Assembly (NCBI RefSeq): GCF_024323335.1
Contig: NC_066581.1
Coordinates: 229,416,539-229,480,538 of the forward strand
DNA: 64,000 bases
Direction: 5' to 3'
Source of the DNA: Lathyrus oleraceus
Taxonomy: Eukaryota; Streptophyta; Magnoliopsida; Fabales; Fabaceae
Below, piece after piece: positions 19,331 through 32,410 of this stretch. A program made the position numbers and the translations under genes. The notes beneath the pieces are model-generated. The model was not told the origin of the DNA and ran no database searches. It saw nothing but the letters and a program-made list of their open reading frames with translations. Numbering within the stretch: the first letter of the stretch is position 1; each line of letters begins with the position of its first letter.

Positions 19331-21116
19331 CTAATTCTTGATTTGCGACACCTTGCATAAGAGGTGAAGGTGATTGATTGATTGTCGCTTGATAGGCAGC
19401 GGCTATGGAACGAGTAGCTTTTTATCCAACCATTACTAAGAAGTTTGAAAGTCAAGAATCTAGAAATTCAGGGAATCGAGGTTGATATGTTGTTTGATGA
19501 GGTCGAACGTGATGGATCTAACGTTCGATGTCAAGAACTCTGATTCAATAAACTTGAAAGATTTTGAATTGATATATCGAAGAAAGAATGTGTGATTGTG
19601 GAAAATGCGGGAATCAAAAATTGACTTCAACATACGATGTCACTATTCTATTATAAAATCAGAAATGATTAATGAATTGGCAGTTACGATAAACAATAAT
19701 AGATCGGAACTTCTAATCCAATGGTCAATCAATAGCTATTATAGTTGGCCCAAAACATTCTATATCCATAATAAAATAATATGTGGCTATAAATTTACGT
19801 ACAACTTGGATTTATATGCTTAAAGACTAATCCAAATCTTCTTTTTTCTAAAGTAAATATACAAATCATATAAAAAAAACTAAAAACTTGAATATGCTTG
19901 AGAGGCATATTTTGACTAATTATCATTAGACACCTGCTCCACTATCTACTGCAACATGATTGTATATCCACTTTAGTCTCTATAATAGAAAAATGGAGTC
20001 AGTTGATATGTTTTCTAATGTTTTTGCTAAGATATTTTTCAATTTAAAATAATGATGAATCATTTGTATTTTTAAACATAAATTAGTACACTGAATGATT
20101 TAAATATTTTAGGTACTGCTTATTTGGTATAAAATTGTAAGAAAATTATAACCAAATTCGAATATATTCAATAATAATTAAAAAAAAAAGATTAAATATT
20201 GAATACGTCATATGCCAAATTCTCTTTTAATTAATCCTTTTTTAACAATCATTTAGAAGCTACACACCTGCTTAAGCTGATCTCAGCAATCATCTATCAA
20301 ATAATTAGATGCTTACAACTAGATTTGGTTGGCTAAGTTGGGGGACATGTTTGAAATCCATATTTCCATCACATAGTGCATGACACGGTCCTTCAATTTC
20401 ACAAACTATTGACTCCTAAACGTATCCATTAATTAGAAGCACTTTATAAACAAATATTTTATAATATGTTTTTGTATGAGTCTCGGAATTCATCCAAAAA
20501 AAGAGGTGTGAACATTGATTCTAGTCATTCGAGTATTGTTTGGTTATAGAGAAAGTAGAGAAAAAGAAAGATATATAGTGGAAAGTTTATTGGAAATTAA
20601 ACTTTTTTCGGCTTGGATGCAAAACAAAGAGGAAGAAAAGATTGACGCGAGATGGGATTCACACTATTTATAGTATTTTTATTCTAATAATTAATGAATT
20701 GTGTTTTATGTTTTGTTATGGTTCTATTCGTTGAATAATAATTAATGAATTGTGTTTTATGTTTTGTTATATTTCTATTGGATTTCAACAAGTATAAATA
20801 TGTATCTATATCATTTTTGTCTTAATAATTTTTTAAATTTTATGGCGGAAGACAAAGATACATGTTAAATATTCTCAGTAAATTTAGAGAGACATGGATT
20901 TTTGGAAAATATTTTGAGATATCTAAGAGGATTGATAAACACTTTCAAATACATTGAATTTGTGTATTCATAAATTGAGAGTTGGAGATATTGAGAAATA
21001 CTTGGATAGAAATAAAGTTTTGTTCGTTGAAACTCAAAGTTTTTTTCTTGTAGCTCATTTGTAATTTGTTGTGATAACTTTTAGACGTATAGTGAATCAA
21101 ATTATTGTGTTTTTGT
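19331..21116. other. AT-rich intergenic DNA, no gene seen
   Basis: No convincing coding frame, RNA gene or element end is visible. The first 250 bp may be the leader of the gypsy element whose gag lies to the left. A 51-bp direct duplication (units starting 20691 and 20742, core TTAATGAATTGTGTTTTATG) is the only local repeat I see. Confidence 0.5.
20691..20774. repeat. 51-bp tandem duplication
   Basis: TTAATGAATTGTGTTTTATG recurs with a 51-bp offset (20691 and 20742), and the similarity extends over TTTTGTTAT. It is probably replication slippage. Confidence 0.75.
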
Positions 21117-24100
21117 CACTACTACAAATAATACATCTTATCTCGGTAGCAAAATGACTTTTACCTCGATTATACATGCGAGGTAACGAAGAGTGACATG
21201 ATAATTTACCATTTTTCCCTCGATTTTTTTAAAATAGAGGTTAGAAAGTAAATGATCATTGGTTCGATTCCTAGCAACATTATATTTTTGTTTTTCAAAT
21301 TTGTTGCACGCGTTATATTCCTCTCGATTTTATTTAAAAAATGAGTTAATAGGGTATACCTTTATCTCGGTTTTAAGTAATAATCGAGTGGTTAAATCTT
21401 ATTTATTGTCATGTATAATTTGTTTTAAATCTCATTTTCACTAATATGTATCATATCATTATAAATTTTGTAAACACAAAATATCAAATTTATTTTGTTT
21501 TGAATCTTATTTCCATTGTGTATCATTTTTTACACAAACTACAAAATATGTGGCCGAATTGAAATATATCATATCATTTTAAATCTTGTAAACACAGAAT
21601 AATAAATTATCATTATTTTCAAAATCAAATGCACATATTTACATTGTTCTCATCAAGAATACACGCATTTACATATTTGCACATAAAAATGACAAAACAT
21701 CTATACATATACAAATTAAGATTATAACAACCAAGAAAACTATTATTATTGAGATTCAGAACAAGATAAGAAGGCATCGGTCCAACATGATCGGATGTCA
21801 TCTATATCTTCTTTTGAGTATGGTGTTCTGTCGTTGAACTCCTATAATTATAACAAAATTTAAATTATGATAAGCTATCAACATCAACATTAACTTAAGA
21901 ATATACGACACCCCCTGCAATGTAGGCGGGCTAATACATTTATTAAGCTAATACATGATGCTTCATCCATCCATTTGTAATGCATGCGGAGACAATATGG
22001 AACATATAACTCATAACATAGTATCCATAAGAATAGTTGTTGTTTTCGTCACTACAAATAATTTTCATATATTTATATCACTAATACACACAAATAATAT
22101 AAGTAAAAAATCACAAATAATATACTTACTTTTGGCTATAAAAAAATTGGGTTTTTACCAAGTAGGTTTTGTTTGATTGCATTATGTTCCTCAATTGCTC
22201 TACACATGAATAAAAACTATTCAAATCTACAGTTAAAATTTGAGTATTAAGAATAATACCACTAATGCATTCAAAGCGTTAACCACAACTTCAGGCAGCA
22301 CATAGTGCAACGAGAAAAACACAACTATATCATTTTTCCTCGGACATATAGTAATTAGTTGTCAATGATCAGTGCATAAACATTCATAATAATTAATAAT
22401 ATATATATATATAATTGATTTATAAATAAAAACACAAATTAATATATACTTACTTGCAGTAAAACGGAGCCAAATAACATTCTTTGTTCTCTTTCAACTT
22501 TTCTTGTAAGTAAACAAAGATATTGTTTCCTATCAAACAACGAGTAAGACCAAGCAGCGATGGATCTAAGAAACAATACTTATAACTCATGCATGAACCT
22601 GCAAAAGTCAAATTTTTATGTTAAAAGTACAAGAACGTATGAATATAAATAGAAATCAACATAAAAACTATACTTACGAGCACCAAAATTATAATAAGGA
22701 ATTATCTATGTATTTATCTCCCTTCAAAAATTCATAAATAGAATCCTTAGAAAGTACGAATAACTGACTTGAATAATGACTTAATGTAATACTCATGCAT
22801 GGGTCTGTAATAATTTCTAATATCATTGATAGTCTTTCAATGTTATCTAGTTTTTGTGGTGTGGTTTTAATACTGCACTAGTTGGCAGAAAAACTTTCTT
22901 TCGTGCTTGTACCACCCGTAACTTTCTCAACTACATTCTCTTGAATTTCCAACTTATTTAAATTTGTGTGGTTGAGTAGACCCAACGAATTCAATTTCTA
23001 CAGCATAAAAACAACATAAATATAATACAAAATTAAAATACACAAACAATAATAACAACAACATACAACTTATACCTCAAGCACATTGTGGGTACACTTC
23101 TCAGGCATCTTCTCAAGATCCTCCTCGACCATCCTTTTTCGCTCCTCCCCGGCCTTCCTCTCTCGTTCATCTTGCTTCTTCTGGACATTATCATGCATCT
23201 TCTGTAACAAACTTTCCCTCTCCCCCTCCAAGATCCTCTCCCGCTCCTCTCTTCACCTCTCCCTTTCCTCCTCCGACATCCTCCGATCCTCCATCCACTT
23301 CTCTCTTTCCTCCACCAACTTAACAACAACAATCTCTTCAATCACTCTCTTACGGGTTTCTTCTCTAGATTATTTAGATGGTCCAAAATATAACTTGAAT
23401 CCAACTCCTCTTCCAAGACCACAAACACGCTCATGATGCTCCTTAGTTCCAATCACTTCTACAAACATGTCACGACGATCTTGTGAAGCAAAGAGGTCGG
23501 CTTTGGTTTGTTCAACCAGACCATCCTATAACACATATGAAATTTCATCTTTACAAAATTGATTTAACCAAAATAAATATTATTGAAAAAAGTATCTACT
23601 TACAATCTTTTGAGTCACTTCGTGTGTAGCATCTGATGTGAACCCGTTGTCTTTTGTTTGACGTGCCCTCTTCCATTTCTTGTAACATGATAGTGGATAT
23701 ATATTTCATGAGACAATCTTGTGGATATATATTTCTAGCTCGGTTTTCCTTTCCTTTTTGGGTCTTTTTCGAAAACTCATGAGTGGTGCGAACTTTACAA
23801 ATTTATCACAAACATCTTGATCAATAAGTGAAAACATCAAGTATGTAGGCTTATATTCAGGGTCATTTTCACCTTTTGGATAAGTAATATAATCATAGGT
23901 AAGCTGTGTCTTAAAGGCCCTCTAACTCTCACCACAATACATAAGCAATTTTTCTTTTTCACAATACTATCCTCTGGACTAACAATAAGCACATCTTATA
24001 TTTACACAATAGAGATGTTATTAGTATTAAACAAAAAATAAATGATCATATATACTTGTAAACAAATCATAAAATACCTTAACATCATCCCAGATGATGT

Positions 24101-25202
24101 CTTTTAAGTCCTCGTCAACTTCGTGTCAACTATCTATCAAAATACTCACTTTACTTCTACCTTGTAATGCAATGTAACCCATAAAATCCTCAACATGTTT
24201 ACCATAAACCATGTTGGTTCTTATATCAACTGTAACCGGGTAGCGAACACCACTTTTGTGGGTTATACATCGTGGTACCTCTAATTTTTCTTTTTACGTT
24301 TTGTATTAACAAAGGTTGCAGCAGATGTTATATGGGAGGTGCTTATCAAATCGATCATGACTCTCTAAATAAATCTTAAAAATGATCAAGAGAAACTATT
24401 TCAATGAATCAAACAACACCTAGAAACATACTAACTAATGTTTCTGTAAAAAAAGTAAAATAATGATCAAGAGAAACTATTTTAGTGAATCAAACAACAC
24501 GTAGAAACATTCTAACTAACGTTTCAGTGAAAAATAAAATGAACAGACGTACCTCAAACGAGCTTTGGTTGGAATAGAGATGATATTCGAGTTTTGAAGA
24601 ATATATGTTGGAAGAGTTTTAATGAGAGTGCCGATGACAATCGTCTAGGTTTTTTTTTTTTGCGAAATGAGAGTGACGAAATGACGTTTGATCTTTGATA
24701 GCAGTCTGAAGTATTTTATGCAAAATATGTGACACGTCGGTTTTATATAAAATCCGACGTGAAAGTATTAATTAAAAATCTAAAATATAAAAAACACAAT
24801 AGTGTCATATTCTAGGAACTCATTTAAAATATATATCGCGACGATTTTTGATGAAAACCGAGAGATTTGAATATATAAAATAAAAAATTAAAATGGACTT
24901 TTGAAAATAGTAATTTGAAATTGTTGATGCAAAATATACTACCTCTCAGTTGGACCATGTAACCGGGGGTAAATACAAATAAAAAAAAAGTTAACAAAGA
25001 AAAAGAGCGAATTTGAAGTAACTGTGATTCGAAACGAACTCCCTTATAGTTATATTACCTCGGTTTTCTTCAAAAATCGAGGGAACATATTGTTTACTTT
25101 TTAAAAAATAAATAAAACATGGCGCTCCAAGGACTTATATCCTCGGTTTTTTAATGTTCGAAGTGTAAGGTTCGTCATAAAAAAGTGTTATTTATAGTAG
25201 TG
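21117..25202. mobile_element. CACTA (En/Spm) DNA transposon, 4086 bp
   Basis: The left end is CACTACTACAAATAATAC and the right end, read inverted, is CACTACTATAAATAACAC. That is an 18-bp terminal inverted repeat with two mismatches. TGT flanks both sides (21114-21116 and 25203-25205), the 3-bp duplication expected of CACTA elements. Subterminal copies of CTCGGTTTT or CTCGATTTT in both orientations lie in the first and last 350 bp, as expected for transposase-binding repeats. The interior carries a broken transposase-related gene on the minus strand, so this copy is probably non-autonomous. Confidence 0.93.
23040..24300 (-). pseudogene. CACTA transposase-like gene remnant (plant Ptta/En/Spm transposase_24 type)
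   Basis: Minus-strand exon-like blocks resemble the plant Ptta/En/Spm transposase family. Around 24290-24070 the frame reads VPRCITHKSGVRYPVTVDIR, then VSILID, a stop where Trp is expected, and HEVDEDLKDIIWDDVK. Around 23690-23580 it reads RARQTKDNGFTSDATHEVTQ, and around 23520-23380 DLFASQDRRDMFVEVIGTKE followed by GLGRGVGFKLYFGPSK. A long charged helix (EERERILEGERESLLQKMHD) forms the end. Stops at 23370-23372 and 23253-23255 break the frame, and splice-like GT/AG borders separate the blocks. Exon limits are approximate. Confidence 0.7.
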
Positions 25203-27280
25203 TGTCTTTTATCTCTAGAGTAGACCGTTTGATCGATCAGGATAAACAAATTTTTGTGTTCTTTTCTTTTATCTTCTTCTATCTTTTTGTGGTTTTACTT
25301 TCACTTTTGCCAAATTATTGTGTTACTTTAAACAAGTTATTTTGGTTTCAATATTTGCGTACCTCACATCAAGTTTTTTTTAGAGTGTTTGAACTCTGAA
25401 TAATTTTTCTTCTTTATTATTTTGAGTTATTTGATTAATTTTTCACAATATTGACCTTTTCAAAAAATGTATAATTCTGATTTTAGTTTAAAAGAACTAA
25501 TCAAATTCTATAATTTAAAAATATAAAAAAAATTATAGTTGTTTATGCAATAAAACTAACATTAATATTAAAATTATTAAAAATAATTATTTTAAAAAAT
25601 TGACTTAATTTTAAAAATTATTTTTAAAATAACTAAAATCAAATTTCTCCTTAAACCTTAAAACATTTTGGACCAACCCTAAAGCCCAATTCACAATAAT
25701 ACATTTGAATTGTACCTTGAATATATATATATATATATATATGATATTCAACATCGGTCAATTTCAAAAAGAAAGTGAAAGAGACTATCACACTTTTGTA
25801 TAAGATAAAAATCTGTTATAAAAAAACCTATAAAATTTTAATTGAGGGTTAAACCAAACTAATAAATAAAAAATTAAATTAAATTTAAAAAATAAAGAAA
25901 TCAATAAATTATATAAATTTGCTAAATGGAATATTACATAATTTCAAAAAAGTTAAAGATTTATCTATTTTTTCTTCATACTCCCTCCCAACAAAGTTCT
26001 CCCTTTAAATCCGAATAAAGGAAAAATAAATTAAAGGAGTTGCGAATGCGTAATATCCAATTAAAGGATTGGATTACTCTAATATTGCGTAGTATCCAAT
26101 TAAAATATTGTGTAATAACTGACTAAAAAATAGTAAAAGTTTCTCAATTTACTTCTAAAAATCCCCTCTTCAAAATTCTTCCTTCCCTTTCTTCCAAACT
26201 CCCAAACATTCTATAATAGAAATTTATATTTAGTGTTTGTAACATCTTTCATTATTCAATTTGTCAAAATCTGACTATCACAAATAAAATTGTGGTTTTT
26301 ATAATAAAAAAGCAGGGTCAGAGTTACTTTTTTTTTCAATATTATTTTAAAATATTTTTTAATTTAAAATAATAAATGATTGTGTTTTTAAATACTTCTT
26401 TCAATTATTATTAAAAAAAATATTTTAAATTTATTTAAAAATTAATGTATTTGGTTAACCAAATATATTAAGTATTCAATAAATCTTAAAAGTAATTTTT
26501 CCTAACAGAAGAAAATATAAATTAATGAAATTAAAAAAAATAGAGAGACCAAATAGAGAAATTTATAAAAGCTTATGGATCAATTTGAAAATATTTGAAA
26601 CTTTATAAGGACTAATTTGCAATTTTTAAAAAGTAATAGGGACCCATTTGTTAAATTACTATAACATAAGGACTAATTAATAAAAAATTTAAAAAATAAG
26701 TAGGTAGTGTAATTTGCATTATTTAAAAAAAATAGAAAGATTAATTTAAGATTCTTATTTTGCAAAGTAAAATAATAAATTTTAAATTCTTTATTTTTAG
26801 ATGATGGTTAAAATTATTTAAATGTAACAAAAAAAAAATTTATTTGAGAATAATAAATTTATGATCCAAACATTAAAATTTATATTAAAAAATTTGAATT
26901 AACCTTTAAACTTCAACATTACACAAAATTACCTCAAACAAACAAAAACAAATTCAATTTAGTAGTTTATACAAAAAAAAAAGTCTTAAAAAAAAGAACA
27001 CACTTTGGTTACATATTAGGATTCAAGAGATGCTTGTTCTTGGGCTTTTAAGATTGGATTTTCTGATTAGGCTATTAAAATGGGCTACATCAACCCATTA
27101 GGGACAAATAACGAAATAGAGTATTACTCTATCTTTTAGCCGCACTCCATTTACTAAATCATAACCGCGCACTCTTTTCTTTAGTTTAAATTTTAACTCA
27201 GATGTATTTATCCCTTCAATAAGTACCCAAGTCGAGAAAAAGATAGAGTTTAATTAAAATAAACGATATATATAAAAGAA

Positions 27281-27742
27281 TTTTACACCTGTCAGTGTAT
27301 CATATACATCGGATATTTAAAATAGTTTAACTTTTATTTTAAAAATCTATAAAATAATACAAACGGATGATGGTGATGAATCGACGGTGTAAAGTTTTTT
27401 ATACTGACCGTATATAGTAATTAATCTCAAAAAGATAATTAATATTTTTCTTTAAAACACATTATACATTAATCATTAGTATATATTTTTAGATTAATAA
27501 TAATAAATTTTCATTTCCAAATCTAAAAATTAAATATAACAATTATTATTATTATTATTAGGATTTAATTAAAATACTCTGACAGTGTAAAAGGATTTTA
27601 CACCGTCAATTAATCATAACTCTTGGATATTGAAAAAAGTTTGACTTTTATTTTAAAAATCTATAAAGTAATACAAACGGATGATGAAGATGAATCGATA
27701 GTGTAAATTATTTTACAATGACAATGTAGAGTAATTAATCTC
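27281..27742. repeat. Pair of related MITE-like repeats, about 147 bp each
   Basis: Copies at 27281-27428 and 27597-27742 share the order TTTTACACC, GGATATT, CTTTTATTTTAAAAATCTAT, AATACAAACGGATGATG, TGAATCGA, GTGTAAA, GTAATTAATCTC. Both carry TTTACAC-like and GTGTAAA motifs toward opposite ends, which suggests a degenerate inverted-repeat element of the MITE class. No target duplication is clear. Confidence 0.65.

Positions 27743-27816
<74 letters not shown>
27743..27816. repeat. ATT trinucleotide microsatellite
   Basis: This is an uninterrupted TTA/ATT run of about 74 bp immediately after the second MITE-like repeat. Such arrays are usually length-polymorphic. Confidence 0.95.
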
Positions 27817-27818
<2 letters not shown>

Positions 27819-28101
27819 AATTATAATGTTGGTGTGGGTAAGGTTTAAAAAAATATCACGGTCGGTATAGATGTTGTAAAATTAATTACAGTTGTTGCAG
27901 TATAAGTTAACCAAAATTTATTTTTTAACATAAAAACTGTAAATAACAGTTAACATTGTTTTGTCGCAGTCGCTTTATTTAAAACCTTGATTGTGTGGTA
28001 AGGAAATATGTTTCATTTGATCTCAACTGAAAGGCTCAAAAGGAGGGAAACCAATAACGGCTTATCCTTTCTTACAAACTTCAACCTCTTTTCATTCCAA
28101 A

Positions 28102-31100
28102 ATGACACTCTCTCACCAAATTGGAAATGAAGGTCTCACCAAACAGATTCTCACAAAAGGTGTCTCTTGGCAAACTCCATTCTCAGGAGATCAAGTTCAA
28201 GGTTACAAACTTTTTCTTCATTCATAATGTTTGTGCCATTACACAAAAAGGGTCATGCTAAATTTTTCAACTTCACTTACCATTCAATGAGTTATAAAAC
28301 ACCATTTGTTTTCACTTTTCAGTTCATTTCAGAGGACAAATAGAAAATGGACCATCTCTTGAATCCAGTTATGATAAAGGCTCTTCTTTTCATTTCAAAT
28401 TAGGCCAAGGTAAACCACCTCTCGTTTATCGCTCGCGCATACGGCTAGAAAAAGTTGAATTAAGACAATGTTATTGAATTTGGTTGCAGGTGAAGTAATC
28501 AAAGGTTGGGATGAAGGAGTTGCTACTATGAAAAAAGGGGAGAGAGCTATCTTCAAAATACCACCTGCCTTAGCGTACGGAGAAATCGGTTCTCCACCAT
28601 TGATTCCTCCGAATGCAACTCTCGTTTTTGAGATTGAAATGTTGTGTTGGAGTACCATCAGAGACTTGACGGGCGATGGAGGACTCATGAAAAAGACGAT
28701 ATTGGAAGGAGAAGGATGGGCTACTCCAAAAGAGCTTGATGAAGTCCTAGGTAACTTAATAATGGTTTCATCTGTATTTGATGTCCCTGCACAGCTACAC
28801 CTGAGTTGGCTTAACATTACATGTGTTATTTTAAAAGTAGTTATGAAATGCTTAAGTCTGATTTTGTACTTATATTACTAATTCAACAGTGAAATATGAA
28901 GCAAAGCTTGAAAATGGGATGCTTATTAAGTCTGATAAAGGCGTTGATTTTATTGCAAGCGACAGTAAGTTCTTGCATAAATTTCTTATTTTTGGAAATA
29001 TATTTGATATGAAGTCACAATGTGAGTCGTCTGATATTTATCTAACGGCTTAGATTGTTCGCACTAACCGTGTGAATCACCAACTATCCATTAGGATATC
29101 TATGTCCAGCCATGAGCATAGCAGTAAAAACAATGAGAAAAGGCGAGGTAGCGGAGCTTAGTATGAAATTCTTGTGTAAGTTTATCAGAAATCAATCACT
29201 TTTTGTTTCTGTATAATCTTGATTATCAAAACTAATTTAATAATATGACTAATATCATGCCATAATTTTGCAGATGGCCTGACTCAAAATTCAAATAGAA
29301 TAATCGAGCTTAATGGTTTACCAGATTCTAATGTAATTAGCATTAAACTCGAGCTGGTATCGTGGAAAATTGTTACTGATATCACAGGAGATAAGAAAAT
29401 ACTAAAAAAAATTAATAAACTCGGCGATGGATTTGATCGTCCTAACGAAGGATCTCGTGTGAAAGGTAACATATATCTAAATGGAAATAATCATAGTCAT
29501 AGTATAGTTTCATAATTAGAACTTTTCATTTTCAACAGTTACATATATATGCAAAGGAGAAGATGGTACAATTATTGATAGGAAAGGATCAAAGGAAGAA
29601 CCTTTTGAGTTCACAATTCAAGAAGGTGTAGTATTGATATTATACAATAACAAGGGTCATGTATATTTTTTCTAGATTATTAATATTTGTGCTAATTTGT
29701 TCTAATTATTTTCAGAACAAATGCATGAGGGTCTAGAAAAAGCAATTATGACAATGAAAAAAGCAGAACAAGCTTTGGTTACTGTCAATGCTGAAAATAC
29801 CCTTTATTATGAAGTTGAATTGATTGATTTCATTAAGGTTAGTTTCTTCTATGTGTAATAATACTAATAGTTCCATCAATTCAAATGTTTTTATTTTATT
29901 TTTATTTTTAATCGATTTTCACAACTTTTTATAGGAGAAGCCATTTTGGAAAATGGATACTCAAGAGAAACTAGAAGCTTGTGAGCAGAAGAAGCATGAT
30001 GGAAATCTTCTGTTTAAGGCTCAAAATTTCAGGCGCGCTTCCGAGAAATACGAAAAGGTTTGCTACTGCGATCGCAATTTAAAACGTTAGATACATTATA
30101 GCATATAATGCACATGGATAAATCATGTGAAAATTTATCTCAATCCAATTTAATTAGGTCTATAACAGAATGAAATGCTTAATTGAATTGGTGTTTTAGG
30201 CTGTAAAATACATTGAATTTGATCACACATTCAGCGACGACGAGAAGCGTCACGCTAACACATTGAGGTTGTCATGTAATTTGAACAATGCTGCTTGTAA
30301 ACTTAAATTGGAGGAGTTCACAGAAGCTGCCAAGCTATGCACAAAGGTATATTCTTTGATCCTAATGCATTTAATTCTTTCATTTTTAATGGTAAAAATT
30401 CTTGATCTGTTTCTTGTTTCCAAAGATTTTTATTGGAAAAATCTTTCATTCTATGTGTTACTCTTTTCTTTTCATATTAACTGTCACTCAAGGTTATGCG
30501 TAGAAGCAGCAGAGACATCTCAAATAGATTAGTTGTAGTTTAACACAAAACAAATAGAGACTTTTTTTAACTATAGTTTAACTGTGACAAACTTTTTATG
30601 AAGTTCTATTTAGTCACATTTAAACCGGGACAAGTTTTAAGCTCCATATAGTAGTCTGTCTTGCATGACCTGAAAGATAGTCCTAAAAAGCAGTGTTAGC
30701 TTAACAATGATTGGCAAAAAGTTGAAATCTTAAGTTGATCCTGTTTTGATACAGGTGCTAGAACAAGATACCTTGAATGTTAAGGCTCTTTACAGAAGAA
30801 GCCAAGCCTACCTTAAAACATCAGACTTGGAGAAAGCTGAAGCTGACATTAAAAGAGCACTGATTATTGATCCAAATAATAGGTACAACTAATTTCACAT
30901 TCATTAGCTAACAAGTTTTCATCAACAGAATTTATTTTGTATGAATCATTAACAATAATATTAACAAGAACACAAATATTCGTAAAATTTAAGAAATCTA
31001 CTATACCTGTCGGTTACTGACACTGATACGTGTTGGACATCAGACAAATCTTTAGCATGATGTATCGTGCTACATAGTTTAATTTCTATGTTCAATTGTG

Positions 31101-31231
31101 GATAATTATTTGTTGCATGGCATGTTAACAGAGATATTAAACTTGAGTACAAAGAGCTCAAACTGAAGCAAAGGGAATACAATAAATATGAAGCTGACAT
31201 CTTTAGCACAATGGTTTCAAAGATGAATTAG
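28102..31231 (+). CDS. FKBP-type peptidyl-prolyl isomerase with TPR domain (ROF1/FKBP62-like), 12 exons, apparent frameshift in exon 8
   Basis: Coding exons: 28102-28201, 28323-28409, 28490-28750, 28890-28964, 29095-29175, 29274-29465, 29539-29625, 29717-29837, 29935-30057, 30200-30346, 30755-30882, 31132-31231; all introns are GT..AG. The product is an immunophilin that turns proline bonds and binds Hsp90 in cytosol or nucleus. FKBP domain 1 keeps VIKGWD, ALAYGE and [14 protein letters not shown]. Domains 2 and 3 are degenerate, and domain 3 lacks the AFG..PPN loop. The TPR part keeps the Lys/Asn clamp residues ([31 protein letters not shown]). Exons total 1502 nt, one short of 501 codons. 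The break is a run of five A at 29758-29762 where six restore the frame; as written it hits TGA at 29821. It is either a pseudogene or a sequence error. Confidence 0.85.
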
Positions 31232-31339
31232 TTCAGAAAGTGAATTTTTGTTCCACTTTTCCTTTTGAAGTATAAATGTATTTGTAGTTTGTATTTATCA
31301 TCTATCTATTTTAATTTTTGGGGTATTGCCCTGATGTTA

Positions 31340-32410
31340 CTTCTGCATAGACATAAAATAAACCTCAAAATCTGATACTCCTGGAGTTGGTTTTTCATAC
31401 AACTTGTAACAATTAGATAGTGCTAGAACAACAAGTAAGACAAACCATTTGTCTGTTGAAATATATAAGGAAATCAAATTCTTCCTCAATTGCGGAATAT
31501 ATCTGAAATCATTCAACATTCACACTTTGCCATCATCCATAGCAATTTTAATGTGTCTCATTCCAATGATAGCATATGCTTTATAATCTGCCTATCATCC
31601 ATAGCAGTTTTAATATGTCTCATTCCAATGATAGCATATCCTTTATAATCACCTAAATAAAAATCAAAACTAGTTCTATACGGCATAAGAACACCCAAAG
31701 TCAAGAATCTACTCTTATGTGTATTTGCTCGATGAAACACAAAGTATATCTCTTTCATTGCATGAGTCATCAGTTTAGACCTCGATTTTTCCCCCTTCAC
31801 ATTGAGTTCATTCACCTACATGTTGTCTCCTTTGAGAATGAAACGAGAGCGTAGCAGTAATTACATCGAGGTTGATATTGTCTTTCCTAAAGGTAAGATA
31901 AGACTGGTCACTAAGTCGTCGTAAGAACTTATAACGAGCACAACAATATAATTGTCTTGTCTCCATGATCGACCTTAATCCCAAGCATCACCAAATTGAT
32001 GATTATGGTGTTGAATACATTGACATGTTGCAAATCGGTTCTTTCTCGCATCTTCATATTGTATTGTCGCTACTCTGCGAATAATTTGTTCATCAATGTC
32101 TTAGAATTATACAAACACTTTAATGTATCTGAAACCTCCTTCGAAGACGTTAGGTCAATAATATGATACACAACCTCATCTAATACACATAGACGTATCA
32201 ATCTTGCAACCTTCTCCTACGATTCTGATCAATCTTTGTTCCTCAAGTCTATGAGTTTTGCTTCATGCAACAACTTCTATAAACTTTGTTGAACCAACAA
32301 ATTCTTAATCTTCATTTGTCATAATCCAAAGTTACTTTTTCTATCAAACCTTGCCACATTGAACTTTGTACCAAGGTTAATCGTCATATGATACCAATTG
32401 ATAGAACAAC
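31340..32410 (-). pseudogene. Decayed Ty1/copia gag-pre-integrase remnant
   Basis: On the minus strand, just inside an imperfect primer-site-like TTGGTATCATATG near 32395, the sequence reads MTINLGTKFNVARFDRKSNF, a stop where Trp is expected, QMKIKNLLVQQ. It then passes a copia gag (UBN2-like) region with several stops near 32300-31900. At 31815-31558 it reads RTSFDFYLGDYKGYAIIGMR, and at 31519-31337 FRYIPQLRKNLISLYI, the conserved block before the pre-integrase zinc region. Integrase and reverse transcriptase are absent. It lies tail-to-tail with the FKBP gene, about 110 bp past its stop. Confidence 0.75.

Larger units (their letters stand above)
25203..28012. other. AT-rich intergenic DNA upstream of the FKBP gene
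   Basis: No coding frame is convincing in this 2.8 kb. It holds an AT microsatellite (25722-25742), long A/T runs, two MITE-like repeats (27281-27428 and 27597-27742) and an ATT microsatellite (27743-27816). The promoter of the downstream gene should lie in the last few hundred bases, but no clear TATA box stands out. Confidence 0.6.

Noticed and set aside
23086..23436. Plus-strand Ser-rich 116-residue frame
   Set aside because: It is the opposite strand of the charged helix of the CACTA transposase-like gene.
28395..28817. Minus-strand 140-residue frame over FKBP exon 3
   Set aside because: The plus strand encodes an evident FKBP domain with correct splice sites, so the minus frame is a shadow.
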